Assembly (NCBI GenBank): GCA_016180805.1
Contig: JACPAM010000277.1
Coordinates: 1 to 46,252, forward strand
Length of the DNA stretch: 46,252 bases
Source of the DNA: Deltaproteobacteria bacterium
Lineage (GTDB): Bacteria > Desulfobacterota > Binatia > UBA9968
Direction: 5' to 3'
Within the stretch, counting starts at the first letter, position 1, and each line of letters starts with the position of its first letter. Shown here piece by piece: positions 23,703 through 32,433 of this stretch. Below the pieces are notes generated by a model. The model was not told the origin of the DNA and did not search any database. It saw nothing but the letters and a program-made list of their open reading frames with translations. The position numbers and the translations under genes are program-made.

Positions 23703-23873
23703 TTAGCTCTTTTTGGAAGTCTGCACCTGAAAGGCCGATATTCGCTTTGCGACCTTTCTGCTGCCGCACTTGGTGCATTTGACCGCTTTTATCTTGCGCT
23801 CGTATTCCGCGATCGACCAGGTCACCTCGAACGGCTTCGAGCACTTCTGACAGAAAAACTCGTACGTTGGCAT
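23703..23873 (-). CDS. FmdB-type zinc-ribbon protein
   Basis: 56 aa. Reads MPTYEFFCQKCSKPFEVTWS, then KCTKCGS and a basic tail. CxxC...CxxC with the MPTYEF start is the FmdB/CxxC_CxxC_SSSS regulatory-protein family, a tiny zinc ribbon of unclear function often near stress or repair genes. GAGAGGTAG stands before ATG 23873. It lies just upstream of pcm on the same strand. Confidence 0.85.
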   Translation of the reverse strand: MPTYEFFCQKCSKPFEVTWSIAEYERKIKAVKCTKCGSRKVAKRISAFQVQTSKKS

Positions 23874-24097
23874 GTTGCTACCTCTCGGTCGTTTTCGCAG
23901 CGCCCAGGGTTAAGAACTCCGTTAGAATGGCCCATTCTTCTTCGATCAAGTTGTGTATGTCAAGCGCCGTGCCAATAGCTTGTGTCGGACATAAACGACG
24001 GTTTCGCGAAAGACCGCGGGGCTTACAATGAGGGTGAATTTTTTGTAGCCTCTGGAGGTAGTGGGTTCGGTTTCCAAGTTGGAGTTAGGAGGGCGTT

Positions 24098-24638
24098 ATG
24101 GAGGAGCTCAGGCGCTTTGTCAAAGGGCGGGTCGTGGTCAAGGTCGGGGACATCACTAAGGAGGATACTGAGGCTATCGTCAACGCGGCGAACAGCTCGC
24201 TGATGGGCGGGGGCGGCGTTGATGGGGCGATCCACCGGGCCGGCGGCCCTGTGCGAGCGGATTCGCGAGACTCGGTACCCTGACGGATTGCCGACGGGAG
24301 AGGCGGTAATGACTACGGCGGGAAAGATGGCGGCCAAACATGTCATCCACACCGTCGGGCCGGTCTATGGACAAGGGGGGAAGGAGAAGGCGGAGCAGTT
24401 GGCGTCGTGTTACCGGAACTGTCTCAAGCTTGCTGTAACCAAAGGGCTAAAGACGGTTGCCTTTCCCGCCATCTCCACCGGCGTATACGGCTACCCACAG
24501 GTTGAGGCGGCCAGGGTCTCCTCCGAGGCGATCGAGAAGTTTCTCGAATCCAACTCCTCCATCGAGGAGGTAAGGCTGGTCTTTTTCAGCCGTGCTGATG
24601 CCGAGACGTTTCTGAGAAATCACTCCTTCACCTCTTAG
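24098..24638 (+). pseudogene. macrodomain (ADP-ribose / O-acetyl-ADP-ribose hydrolase-like) gene with a frameshift
   Basis: Frame 1 (24098 to about 24245) encodes the macrodomain N terminus: [19 protein letters not shown], then [15 protein letters not shown]. The rest continues in another frame from about 24245: [48 protein letters not shown], to the stop at 24638. One extra base (or two missing) near 24245-24255, in the GC-rich stretch ggccggcggccc, splits it. All else is well preserved, so this is a very recent mutation or a sequence error. If repaired, the product is about 180 aa, as in YmdB. Confidence 0.85.
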
Positions 24639-24963
24639 TCAGGACTGCTCTCTTGATAAAGCCTGCTGCCGCCCCTCTTGCCGCCGCCTGCCAGTTGACA
24701 TAGCGCCGCCTTATCGGATACCCTCCGGCTCAAAATGGCCACGCGGACCCGCCTCAGAGGAGAAAAGCCCTCTCGATCCCACTAAGCCTGTCGCGGAAGC
24801 TGGCTCGACGAGGCAACTTTTGGGTTCTCAGCGGCTGAGCCCAAAAAGCAACTTCTTGTCAGTTTTGCATCGGTTAGGCGGTTCTGTTTTGCAGGGAGCT
24901 AGGCTTTGAGGTACAATTTGGGCAGTTGTCACCGATTAGGACGGTTCCGATAGGGAACATGAT
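24639..24963. other. intergenic stretch before the toxin-antitoxin pair
   Basis: 325 bases, no gene. A strong hairpin lies at 24818-24846 (ttttggg/cccaaaa and ctcag/ctgag around a cgg loop with a 2-base bulge); it has no T-tract on either strand. A promoter candidate for the antitoxin gene is listed separately. Short direct repeats ccgatta/ccgata occur at 24934-24955 just before the antitoxin start, a plausible operator. Confidence 0.4.
24888..24917 (+). promoter_or_regulatory. promoter candidate for the toxin-antitoxin operon
   Basis: -10 box TACAAT at 24912-24917 with a -35-like TTTGCA at 24888-24893 (18-base spacer), ending 46 bases before the antitoxin ATG. Confidence 0.35.
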
Positions 24964-25167
24964 ATGTCGAAAACATTAAGGGCGATCATCCGAGAGGGGA
25001 AAATCGAGCCGTTGGAGCAAGTAGACCTTCCTGAAGGTTCAAGAGTCTTGGTGACGCTCCTGGCCGATGACGAGGCCGAGTTCTGGCTCCAGGCGAGTGA
25101 GGCTTCGCTCCATAGGATTTGGGATAACCCAGAGGATGATGTGTATGCCCAGCTCCTCAAAGAATGA
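24964..25167 (+). CDS. antitoxin, AF2212/DUF104-like
   Basis: 67 aa. N-terminal MSKTLRAIIREGKIEPLEQV and DLPEGSRVLVTL match the small beta-rich DUF104 antitoxin domain; the C-terminal half is acidic (EASLHRIWDNPEDDVYAQLL) and would wrap the toxin. Its end overlaps the toxin gene by 23 bases, the usual order for MazF-type pairs. It probably binds its own promoter together with the toxin. Confidence 0.75.
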   Translation: MSKTLRAIIREGKIEPLEQVDLPEGSRVLVTLLADDEAEFWLQASEASLHRIWDNPEDDVYAQLLKE

Positions 25168-25477
25168 CATCATCCTGGTTCGCTACCCTTTTTCCGACCT
25201 CTCCGGCGCAAAGGTTAGACCCGCAGTAGTCGTCAGCGCGCCACATGTCTCCCAAGATATCTTTATCGTTCCCCTGACCAGTAAGACTACCTCCTTTATT
25301 GCTGGCGAGTTTCCGCTTGCTGACTGGACAAGAGCTGGCCTGAACGTGCCGACAGCCGTCAAGCGTGGCCTCTACACGGTACATCAGGATTTGGTCGTGA
25401 AAACTGTTGGTCGGCTGAGCCAGCCCGACGCTGATCGACTCGACCGTTCGTTACGGGACTGGCTGGGATTTTCCTAG
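25145..25477 (+). CDS. MazF/PemK-type mRNA interferase toxin
   Basis: 110 aa from ATG 25145 (MPSSSKNDIILVRYPFSDLS). The fold markers DIILVRYPFSD, KVRPAVVVSAP, FIVPLTSK and the late VKTVGRLS are all present; RP in KVRPAVV is the conserved catalytic Arg. An ATG slightly upstream in frame is possible. This family cleaves cellular mRNA and is neutralised by the preceding protein. Confidence 0.82.
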   Translation: MPSSSKNDIILVRYPFSDLSGAKVRPAVVVSAPHVSQDIFIVPLTSKTTSFIAGEFPLADWTRAGLNVPTAVKRGLYTVHQDLVVKTVGRLSQPDADRLDRSLRDWLGFS

Positions 25478-25606
25478 CGCTGAAGGCGTCAAGAGCCATC
25501 CTGGTTGTAATTTCCTCAATGCGTTTACCTTCTTTAAGTCGTAGAATAAAATAAAAAAGCAGCTCATCAGGTCCAATCAAACGCGCATGTGGGACCGCAA
25601 GGCTCT

Positions 25607-26611
25607 TTATTTCCGGTATAGGCTCTTGATAAATCCCGAATCCTCTAGCTCTTTCACAAAACGGTTATCGACGAAATCTCTGGCACTGGCTTGAGCCGCC
25701 TTTGGGTTTGTAGGGGCCAGATCCTGCAATATGGTCTGATAACCATCCACGGGGGCATAGGGCGCCTCGGGAATGTAGCGCGCATGCCAGTCCCAGGACT
25801 CCTCCACCGGCCCGCGGTCTGCCACCCGGGAATATTTGTGCATGATCTTCATGCTCTCTTCCTTGCGCGTCTTGAAAAAATGGATCGCCTCCACGTAGGC
25901 CTTCACGTATCTCCGCACAATGTCGGGACGCTCTCTGATAAGCCTGGTGGATGTATAGATCCCGTTTTGAGGAAACGGAATTTCCAACGTGGCCATATCC
26001 ACCAAGATGGGAAAGCCCAGCTTCTCCGCCATTGCCTTCCCGGCTTCCGTGACTACGGTGAAGTTAACGATGCCCTTTTGCAGGGCCACCATCCGGTCTA
26101 TAGAGCCACCGATCACCCGGAGGTTCACGTCCTTCATCGGGTCCAGGCCCATCTTCTTGAGCGCGACTCGCAGGGCGAACTCAGCCGTCGTTCCTGCTAT
26201 GTGGTTGCCGCCTATCTTCCCCCTTAGATCCTCGGCTCTTTTGATGCTCGGCTGGACGGCCAAATAGTAGGGTAAGACATTGACATTTCCCGCAATCGCG
26301 ATGACATCCCCGCCGGCAAGGCGTGCGGTTGTCAGGCTCGGCCCACCGCCCTCTCCGATCGGGATCTCGCCTGCCAGAATGGCCTGGATCCCGCGGACGC
26401 TGCCAGAGATAAAAATCACTGCGGCATCGAAGCCGTTTTTCTCAAAGAACCGAGCATCCTTGGTCACCCAGATGATCGCCGACGAGGAAGGCGCCACAGA
26501 GATGTAAGAGGTGTTGATCTTGTCGGCGGCTGCTGCCGAAGGCGCGCCGGCGAGAAAAACCAACCCGAAGAGCAGAAGCACGACAGTAATCCGTCTCGTT
26601 TCTATTCCCAT
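25607..26611 (-). CDS. ABC transporter substrate-binding protein, NitT/TauT (SsuA/THI5-like)
   Basis: 334 aa from ATG 26611, with GGAAAGGAG upstream. Signal peptide RRITVVLLLFGLVFLAGAPS with AAAAD cleavage. Core motifs: SSSAIIWVTKDARFFEKNGF, IQAILAGEIPIGEGGG and LRGKIGGNHIAGTTAEFALR, typical of the NMT1/SsuA-like type II periplasmic fold. No permease or ATPase gene adjoins it, so it is an orphan receptor that must borrow a transporter or act as a sensor. Ligand unknown. Confidence 0.85.
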   Translation of the reverse strand: MGIETRRITVVLLLFGLVFLAGAPSAAAADKINTSYISVAPSSSAIIWVTKDARFFEKNGFDAAVIFISGSVRGIQAILAGEIPIGEGGGPSLTTARLAGGDVIAIAGNVNVLPYYLAVQPSIKRAEDLRGKIGGNHIAGTTAEFALRVALKKMGLDPMKDVNLRVIGGSIDRMVALQKGIVNFTVVTEAGKAMAEKLGFPILVDMATLEIPFPQNGIYTSTRLIRERPDIVRRYVKAYVEAIHFFKTRKEESMKIMHKYSRVADRGPVEESWDWHARYIPEAPYAPVDGYQTILQDLAPTNPKAAQASARDFVDNRFVKELEDSGFIKSLYRK

Positions 26612-26756
26612 GACGCTCTCCTTTCCGAAACCATGCGCCCATGCTAGCACTTTCTCCGTGCCCGTGGAACAGGAAACACGAAGGCTGTTTCATTGACAGG
26701 TCCCGGCCCGGCGTCTATCTTCGTAGAAGACTCTCAGATGATAAGGAGGAGAAAGT

Positions 26757-27155
26757 ATGGCTGCGAGCATACCTGATAACTATAAAGACCTCTTCAAGAA
26801 AAAGGCCTTCGCCCATTTGGGCACCGTAATGCCGGACGGCAGCCCTCAGGTTACCCCGGTCTGGTGCGATTTCGACGGCACGCACATCCGGATCAATTCA
26901 GCCAAAGGGCGCGTCAAAGACAAAAACATGCGGCGGAACAAGAAGGTCGCCATGGCCATTATGGACCCGGATAACTCTTACCGCTACCTCGGGGTGCGCG
27001 GGGTAGTGGAAGAAATCACGGAGCAAGGGGCTGACGCGCACATCGACAGCCTGGCCAAGAAGTATCTGGGCCAGGACAAGTACCCCTATCGCAGGCCCGG
27101 AGAGGTCCGGGTCATTTACAGAATCCGGCCTGACCGGATCGCCACGATGGGTTAA
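26757..27155 (+). CDS. PPOX-class split-barrel oxidoreductase, probably F420-dependent
   Basis: 132 aa. FAHLGTVMPDGSPQVTPVWC at the N terminus, RVKDKNMRRNKKVAMAIMDP and YRYLGVRGVVEEIT are signatures of the TIGR03618-type PPOX/F420 enzymes, which use F420 or flavin to reduce small molecules. AAGGAGGAG precedes ATG 26757. The gene stands alone between divergent and convergent neighbours. Confidence 0.85.
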   Translation: MAASIPDNYKDLFKKKAFAHLGTVMPDGSPQVTPVWCDFDGTHIRINSAKGRVKDKNMRRNKKVAMAIMDPDNSYRYLGVRGVVEEITEQGADAHIDSLAKKYLGQDKYPYRRPGEVRVIYRIRPDRIATMG

Positions 27156-27181
27156 GTCTCTGTCGCGAGCTTGTTAACGGC

Positions 27182-27757
27182 TCAGTCGAAAGCAGAGGAA
27201 GCTTTTTTCGCCCAATCGCTCTTGGGATACGTCTCCATCAGACGTCCCCATATGGCTTTGCGGTCGTCGGCGGTCCCGCCGCTGATCCGATTTTTCGCGA
27301 TACCCAGACAGTAAAGGGCCTCCGGGACCACCTCGCTCGCCCCATGGCGGTCGATGACAGTCTGAAAAAATCTCACTGCGGTGGCATAATCTTTTTGCTC
27401 AAGGGCGGTGTGGCCGAGGGCGAGGGTCAAGTGGGCCACAAAGTCCGGCGGGGGAAGATAACCGATATCGCGGTAGTGCTCCGTGCCGTCGGGATCGAGA
27501 ACGATAAAGGTTGGGGTCCAGGCGACGCGATACTTGGCGCACAGCTCGGGATGCGCATCCGTATGAATCCGCACCGGGACAAAGTAGTCATGGACGAAAG
27601 CGACTATCTGATCCTGTGGATACGTCACGGCATCCATCTTCCGGCACCCGCTTCAGGATGGAGCGTGGTTGAACTCCACGAGCACGCCCTTGCCGCTCGA
27701 TTTAGCCTCTTTCAACGAGGCATCGATCTCCGCTTTCCATGCGATCTCCTTGGCCAT
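27182..27757 (-). CDS. thioredoxin-fold selenoprotein (UxxC) with a TPR-like C-terminal half; UGA read as Sec
   Basis: 191 aa if TGA at 27655-27653 is read as selenocysteine. ATG 27757 is preceded by a perfect CGAAGGAGGT. Residues 1-34 end GVLVEFNHAPS, then U35-S-G-C38 and RKMDAVTYPQDQIVAFVHDY, the exact place of the redox CxGC in thioredoxin-like proteins. YRVAWTPTFIVLDPDG carries the cis-Pro of the fold. The C-terminal half (about 105-190) is TPR-like helical repeats. Without readthrough the upstream 34 codons have no purpose and the remainder lacks the active-site strand. A SECIS-like hairpin follows the TGA. Convergent with the PPOX gene. Probably a cytosolic thiol/selenol oxidoreductase. 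Confidence 0.85.
27617..27636 (-). promoter_or_regulatory. bacterial SECIS-like hairpin downstream of the in-frame UGA
   Basis: On the minus-strand mRNA seven base pairs (one G-U) close a six-base loop CGUGAC. The loop begins 24 nt after the first U of UGA falls out of the codon, inside the 16-37 nt window described for bacterial SECIS elements, and has a G in its first two positions as they require. It sits within coding sequence, as bacterial SECIS do. Confidence 0.6.
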
Positions 27758-27856
27758 AGGACCTCCTTCGGGAAAATTTCTGGATCGAACTTAGCGCAGG
27801 CCTAGGCTACAGTCAACCCGTCAGATTGAGCCGATCACGATCCGAAGCTATGCCGC

Positions 27857-28729
27857 TCAACGGGCAGCGGCGAGCTTGACCAGTCCTGTTGTCAGCGCTG
27901 TGCCGAAGAGAATAATGGCCGTCCCTGCGAGCATGTGACCCGTGACGGGTTCGTGCAGGAATAGCCATCCCCACAGCATGCCAAAGACGGGAATCAAAAA
28001 GGTCACTGCGATGGCCCCGATCGCGCCTATGTTCCGGATCAAGTGGAAGTACAGGATGTACGCGATTCCGGTGGATAGCACACCGAGCGCAATGGCCGAT
28101 GACCAGGCGGTGAAACTTGGTGCCGTCAAAGGTACAGCCCACAACGCGAAAGGCAGGAGGATGAGCGCAGCACTTATCTGGCTTCCCGCTGCGACCACCG
28201 GCGGATGGACGTCACGAAGGCGCTGATTGGCATAGTTTGCGCCTATGCCGTAAAGCAGCGCCGCAGTCAGAGCCGTCACGACCGCTAGACCGCTCCCCTC
28301 CGCTTTGAACGCTACTTTGTCCCACACGAGCACCATCACCCCTGTAAAGCCGAGCAAGAGCCCTATAACCCGAGTCACGCCCAGCCGATCTTTCAGCCAC
28401 AGCCAGCCGACGATCGCGGCAAAGAGCGGCGAAGTGGAGTTAAGGATCGAGGTAAATCCGGCAGTTAAGCTCAACGTGGAGTAGGCGAGCAGCGAGAACG
28501 GAATGGCCGAATGGATGATGCCGAGAAGAAATATCTGTTTCGCATTTTCCTTGATGTCAGCCAGCCGGTATCTCAGCCACAGTGCCGGGAGGAGAAAGAG
28601 ACCTGCAATAGCGACGCGAAGCTCGACGAGCGGAAGCGGGCCGAATTCGGGGACGGCGATGCGCAAGAAGAGAAAGGAGCCGCCCCAGAGCGCGGCCAGG
28701 ATGACGAGTCGGAGCAGATTACCGAGCAT
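27857..28729 (-). CDS. DMT superfamily transporter (EamA domains)
   Basis: 290 aa with ten predicted membrane helices in two EamA repeats. Repeat 1 starts AALWGGSFLFLRIAVPEFGP; repeat 2 ends near FLIPVFGMLWGWLFLHEPVT, both typical EamA landmarks. Metabolite exporters of this family move amino acids or other small solutes. Its start is 6 bases from the stop of the upstream amino-acid permease gene, so it may be co-transcribed and could export what that operon imports. Confidence 0.9.
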   Translation of the reverse strand: MLGNLLRLVILAALWGGSFLFLRIAVPEFGPLPLVELRVAIAGLFLLPALWLRYRLADIKENAKQIFLLGIIHSAIPFSLLAYSTLSLTAGFTSILNSTSPLFAAIVGWLWLKDRLGVTRVIGLLLGFTGVMVLVWDKVAFKAEGSGLAVVTALTAALLYGIGANYANQRLRDVHPPVVAAGSQISAALILLPFALWAVPLTAPSFTAWSSAIALGVLSTGIAYILYFHLIRNIGAIGAIAVTFLIPVFGMLWGWLFLHEPVTGHMLAGTAIILFGTALTTGLVKLAAAR

Positions 28730-28735
28730 CAGAAA

Positions 28736-29410
28736 CTAAGCCGGGGTGAGCCGTTGTTCCAGATAGCGCGCATAGCGGGACATGCCGTAGGCGCAGAACC
28801 AGTAGACGACCGCTATGAAAAGGTAGAGCTCGAAGGGGCGGATTTCGCGGTTGTTGACGATTTGCGCGGCCTTGGTGAGGTCGACGTAACCGATGATCGA
28901 GGCGAGCGAGGTATCTTTGAGCAGGACGATGAACTGGGTCACCAGGGCCGGGATCATGTTCTTTAAGGCTTGCGGCAGAACGACGCAGCGCATGGTTTGC
29001 CCGTGCGTCAGGCCCGTGGCGGTCGCCGCCTCGACCTGTCCCTTGGCAACGGACTGGATCCCGGCGCGGACGATTTCGCCGAGGTAGGCGGCTTCGAAGA
29101 AGACGAAGGCTGCCAGGGCGACGCCGTACTCCGGTATGGGGAGGCGCAGGAGCACCGGAATGATGAACCAGAACCAGAAGATCACCATGACGAGCGGCAC
29201 GCCGCGGAAAAACTCCACGTAGAGCGTTGCGGGAACGCGAACCCATCGGGAGCGAGCAAGCCTTCCGATGCCGATGAAGATTCCTAAAAGGAAACCCAGG
29301 ACGATGGCGGGGATCGCCAGCCGAAGCGTGCCGCCCGTGAAGCTTCCGATGCCCAAGAAGCCTTGTGCCAGGAGAAATTGGGAGTTGTTGAGGATGACGC
29401 CGAAGTCCAT
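28736..29410 (-). CDS. polar amino-acid ABC transporter permease, GltK-like
   Basis: 224 aa, His/Glu/Gln/Arg/opine (HEQRo) permease family. FTGGTLRLAIPAIVLGFLLG leads into TM helices; YVEFFRGVPLVMVIFWFWF and the EAA loop AATATGLTHGQTMRCVVLPQ are diagnostic. Second permease of the operon; the preceding gap to the first permease (117 bases) is unusually large for such operons. Confidence 0.9.
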   Translation of the reverse strand: MDFGVILNNSQFLLAQGFLGIGSFTGGTLRLAIPAIVLGFLLGIFIGIGRLARSRWVRVPATLYVEFFRGVPLVMVIFWFWFIIPVLLRLPIPEYGVALAAFVFFEAAYLGEIVRAGIQSVAKGQVEAATATGLTHGQTMRCVVLPQALKNMIPALVTQFIVLLKDTSLASIIGYVDLTKAAQIVNNREIRPFELYLFIAVVYWFCAYGMSRYARYLEQRLTPA

Positions 29411-29527
29411 GCTCAGCCCCGATCCGAAAAGGACCCCGTATTGGAGCGACGGAAATCATCTATGGGTGCCATCCTTACTGCTCGGCATGAGATCGGCGGG
29501 TGCATCGCGATATCCATCGGATCGGGG

Positions 29528-30253
29528 TCAGTGCTCCGCGGGGCTGACTCTCGCGATCATCCCCGGAATGGCGACTCGACGCTCGACCCGCGCCATGATG
29601 GCGGCGATAGTGAGGCAGAGAACAAGGTAGATCAGGGTTCCGGCGGTGAGCGCCTCGAAGGCCTTTGCCGTGTAGGCTTCGATCTGGCGTGTTTGGAAGG
29701 TGAGCTCGGCGACGCTGATGGTGAGCGCTACGGAGGAGTTTTTGAGCAAGTTGAGAGATTCATTGGTCGCCGGAGGGATGATCAGCCGAAGCGCGATTGG
29801 AACGATGACGAGACGGTAGGTTTGGGCAGTCGTGAGACCCGTGGAAAGGGCTGCCTCGAACTGGGTTTTCGGAATCGATTGAATTCCGGAGCGGATCGTC
29901 TCGGAAAAGCGAGCGCCGTGGTAGATGCCCAGGGCAAACATGCCGGCGAGGAACTCAACCCCATGAACGTAAAGCCAGTCCTGGACCGGCCTGGGGAGCA
30001 TAGGAGGGACGGCGAAGTACCAAAAGAACATCCAGACCAGGAGTGGCACATTGCGGAAGAACTCGACATAAAAGGCGGCAAGCGCGGCGAGCGGCTTAAA
30101 TGCGACCGTCCGCAGCGCGCCGGACACGATCCCCAGGGCAGCCGCGAGCGTCCAGGCGAGGGCTGAAATGTTGAGCGTAGTAAGAAGGCCCTGGAGCAGC
30201 CAGTGGCCGGATTGACCGGTCCACAGAACGCTCCAGTCGAAAGTGTAGCTCAT
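29528..30253 (-). CDS. polar amino-acid ABC transporter permease, GltJ-like
   Basis: 241 aa from ATG 30253, chosen because it begins one base after the receptor gene ends and family homology starts there (WLLQGLLTTLNISALAWTLA). AFYVEFFRNVPLLVWMFFWY and the EAA loop AALSTGLTTAQTYRLVIVPI identify the HEQRo family. It pairs with the GltK-like permease to form the channel. Confidence 0.9.
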   Translation of the reverse strand: MSYTFDWSVLWTGQSGHWLLQGLLTTLNISALAWTLAAALGIVSGALRTVAFKPLAALAAFYVEFFRNVPLLVWMFFWYFAVPPMLPRPVQDWLYVHGVEFLAGMFALGIYHGARFSETIRSGIQSIPKTQFEAALSTGLTTAQTYRLVIVPIALRLIIPPATNESLNLLKNSSVALTISVAELTFQTRQIEAYTAKAFEALTAGTLIYLVLCLTIAAIMARVERRVAIPGMIARVSPAEH

Positions 30254-30254
30254 T

Positions 30255-31115
30255 TTAGAAAAGAGGCGCGAGGCGAGAGGCTTTAGGCAACAGCCATACG
30301 GGGAGAAGACCGGGTTTACTGTTGCCTTTCGGGCCGAACCATTTGTCGTAGAGCTCAAAGTATTTCCCCGACTCGATGGCCTCCATCAGCCCGACATTGA
30401 CCAGGTGGCGGAAATCGGACTCGTTTTTCCTCATCGCCATGCCGTACGGCTCGTAGGAGTAGAAATCGCCGACGATCTGCCATTCGTTCGGGTTCGGGGC
30501 CTTGGCCTTGAGGCCGGCCAGCTGAATGCCATCGTTCGTGTAAGTGTCCACCTGACCCTGGGCAAGCGCCTGGAAGGCGGCGGGCTGGTCGGGGAACTCG
30601 CGCAGGATGGCTTTGGGAACGGTCTCGCGGACGATCCTCGCGTTGGTCGAGCCCTGCTGGGCGGCCACGCGCTTCCCGGCGATCCCTTTGATGCTTTTGA
30701 TGGGGCTCCCTTTTTTCACCAGAAACTGCGCGCCGGTGACAAAGAAGGTGAGGCTAAAATCGACGCTCTCGCGCCGCGGGCGGGTGTCGGTCATCGTCTC
30801 CGCGATCAGGTCGACGGCGTTGGACGTAAGCAGCGGGATGCGGGTTGCGTGAGCGGACTCCTTCTTCTCCACCTTGATGGGCTGGCCGATCTTCCGCGAC
30901 AGAACCGGAGCGATCGCCTGCTCCACCAGGTCGATGGAGAATCCGACCCACTCGTTCTGTTTGTTAATGAAGGCGAACGGGGGAGAGCCGGTCCGAGTGC
31001 CGATGGTGAGAACACCGGTGCGGGAGACCTTCTCCAGCGTGGTCTCCGCATGGGCCGAAACCGCGACGGCAAGAACCACCGCGAATGTCATAACAAGACG
31101 CATCAGGGGTTTCAT
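30255..31115 (-). CDS. polar amino-acid ABC transporter substrate-binding protein
   Basis: 286 aa from ATG 31115; AAGGAGGAG stands directly upstream. Signal peptide MKPLMRLVMTFAVVLAVAVS with AHA-E cleavage. Type II binding fold: LTIGTRTGSPPFAFINKQNE, WVGFSIDLVEQ, KRVAAQQGSTNARIV and DFRHLVNVGLMEAIESGKYF. Closest in style to glutamate/aspartate receptors. The gene follows the broken ATPase gene by 9 bases. Confidence 0.88.
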   Translation of the reverse strand: MKPLMRLVMTFAVVLAVAVSAHAETTLEKVSRTGVLTIGTRTGSPPFAFINKQNEWVGFSIDLVEQAIAPVLSRKIGQPIKVEKKESAHATRIPLLTSNAVDLIAETMTDTRPRRESVDFSLTFFVTGAQFLVKKGSPIKSIKGIAGKRVAAQQGSTNARIVRETVPKAILREFPDQPAAFQALAQGQVDTYTNDGIQLAGLKAKAPNPNEWQIVGDFYSYEPYGMAMRKNESDFRHLVNVGLMEAIESGKYFELYDKWFGPKGNSKPGLLPVWLLPKASRLAPLF

Positions 31116-31124
31116 CACTCCTCC

Positions 31125-31836
<712 letters not shown>

Positions 31837-31875
31837 ACTATATGATCAATGGCTTTTTGCAAGGTTCAGAGGCGT

Positions 31876-32334
31876 ATGGATTTTTATTTGGTCCGGCATA
31901 GCCAGGCGAAGCCCGAGGCGGAAGATCCGCGCCGGCCGTTGAGCGATGAGGGGCGCAGGGAGGCGGAGAAGGTGGCGCGTGCCGCCGCTGCCAGAGGAGT
32001 ACGGGTTTCCGCCATCCTTCATTCGGACAAGCTCAGGGCTCGACAGACGGCGGAGATCTTCCGGCAATTTCTCGCTCCAGCGGGAGGGACCCGGGAGGCG
32101 CGGGGGCTGGCACCGGACGACGACCCCATGGTAGCCAGGGCCGAGCTGGAGGAGGCCGCCGAGCCGTTAATGCTGGTGGGGCATCTGCCCCATCTCGGGC
32201 GGCTCACCTCTCTTCTAGTGGCGGGAGATCCGGAAAGGGTCGTGGTCGACTTTCCGAGCGCGGCGCTGGTTTGCGTCTCGCTTGCGGAAGGACGGTGGCG
32301 GCTTCAGTGGACGCTCACGCCGCAAACCGCGTGA
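31876..32334 (+). CDS. sixA: SixA-like phosphohistidine phosphatase
   Basis: 152 aa from ATG 31876 (MDFYLVRHSQAKPE; an upstream ATG at 31849 precedes non-homologous residues). Histidine-phosphatase superfamily: catalytic RHS in YLVRHSQAKPEAEDPRRPLS, SDKLRARQTAEIF and LMLVGHLPHLGRL with the second His. SixA removes phosphate from phosphohistidine in signalling or phosphotransfer proteins. Divergent from the damaged ATPase gene with only 39 bases between. Confidence 0.88.
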   Translation: MDFYLVRHSQAKPEAEDPRRPLSDEGRREAEKVARAAAARGVRVSAILHSDKLRARQTAEIFRQFLAPAGGTREARGLAPDDDPMVARAELEEAAEPLMLVGHLPHLGRLTSLLVAGDPERVVVDFPSAALVCVSLAEGRWRLQWTLTPQTA

Positions 32335-32433
32335 GCCACAGTTGACCCCGGAAGAAGGATGGTCTAATTAAAAGGGTGGGGCAAACACCAAGGCGCACAG
32401 TCCTGGTCACAGGGCGGAGAGAAGGTAATCCTT

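Noticed and set aside
24240..24260. Programmed frameshift in the macrodomain gene
   Set aside because: No slippery heptamer, no stimulatory Shine-Dalgarno-like site or structure; mutation or sequence error is simpler.
27653..27655. Reading the TGA in the thioredoxin-like gene as an ordinary nonsense mutation
   Set aside because: The TGA sits exactly at the redox Cys position with intact flanking sequence, strong initiation signals and a SECIS-like hairpin; a random stop would be unlikely to land there. Still to be confirmed by the presence of Sec machinery.
28719..29459. 246-codon arginine-rich minus-strand frame over the GltK-like permease
   Set aside because: It is an out-of-frame shadow; the permease frame has full family motifs.
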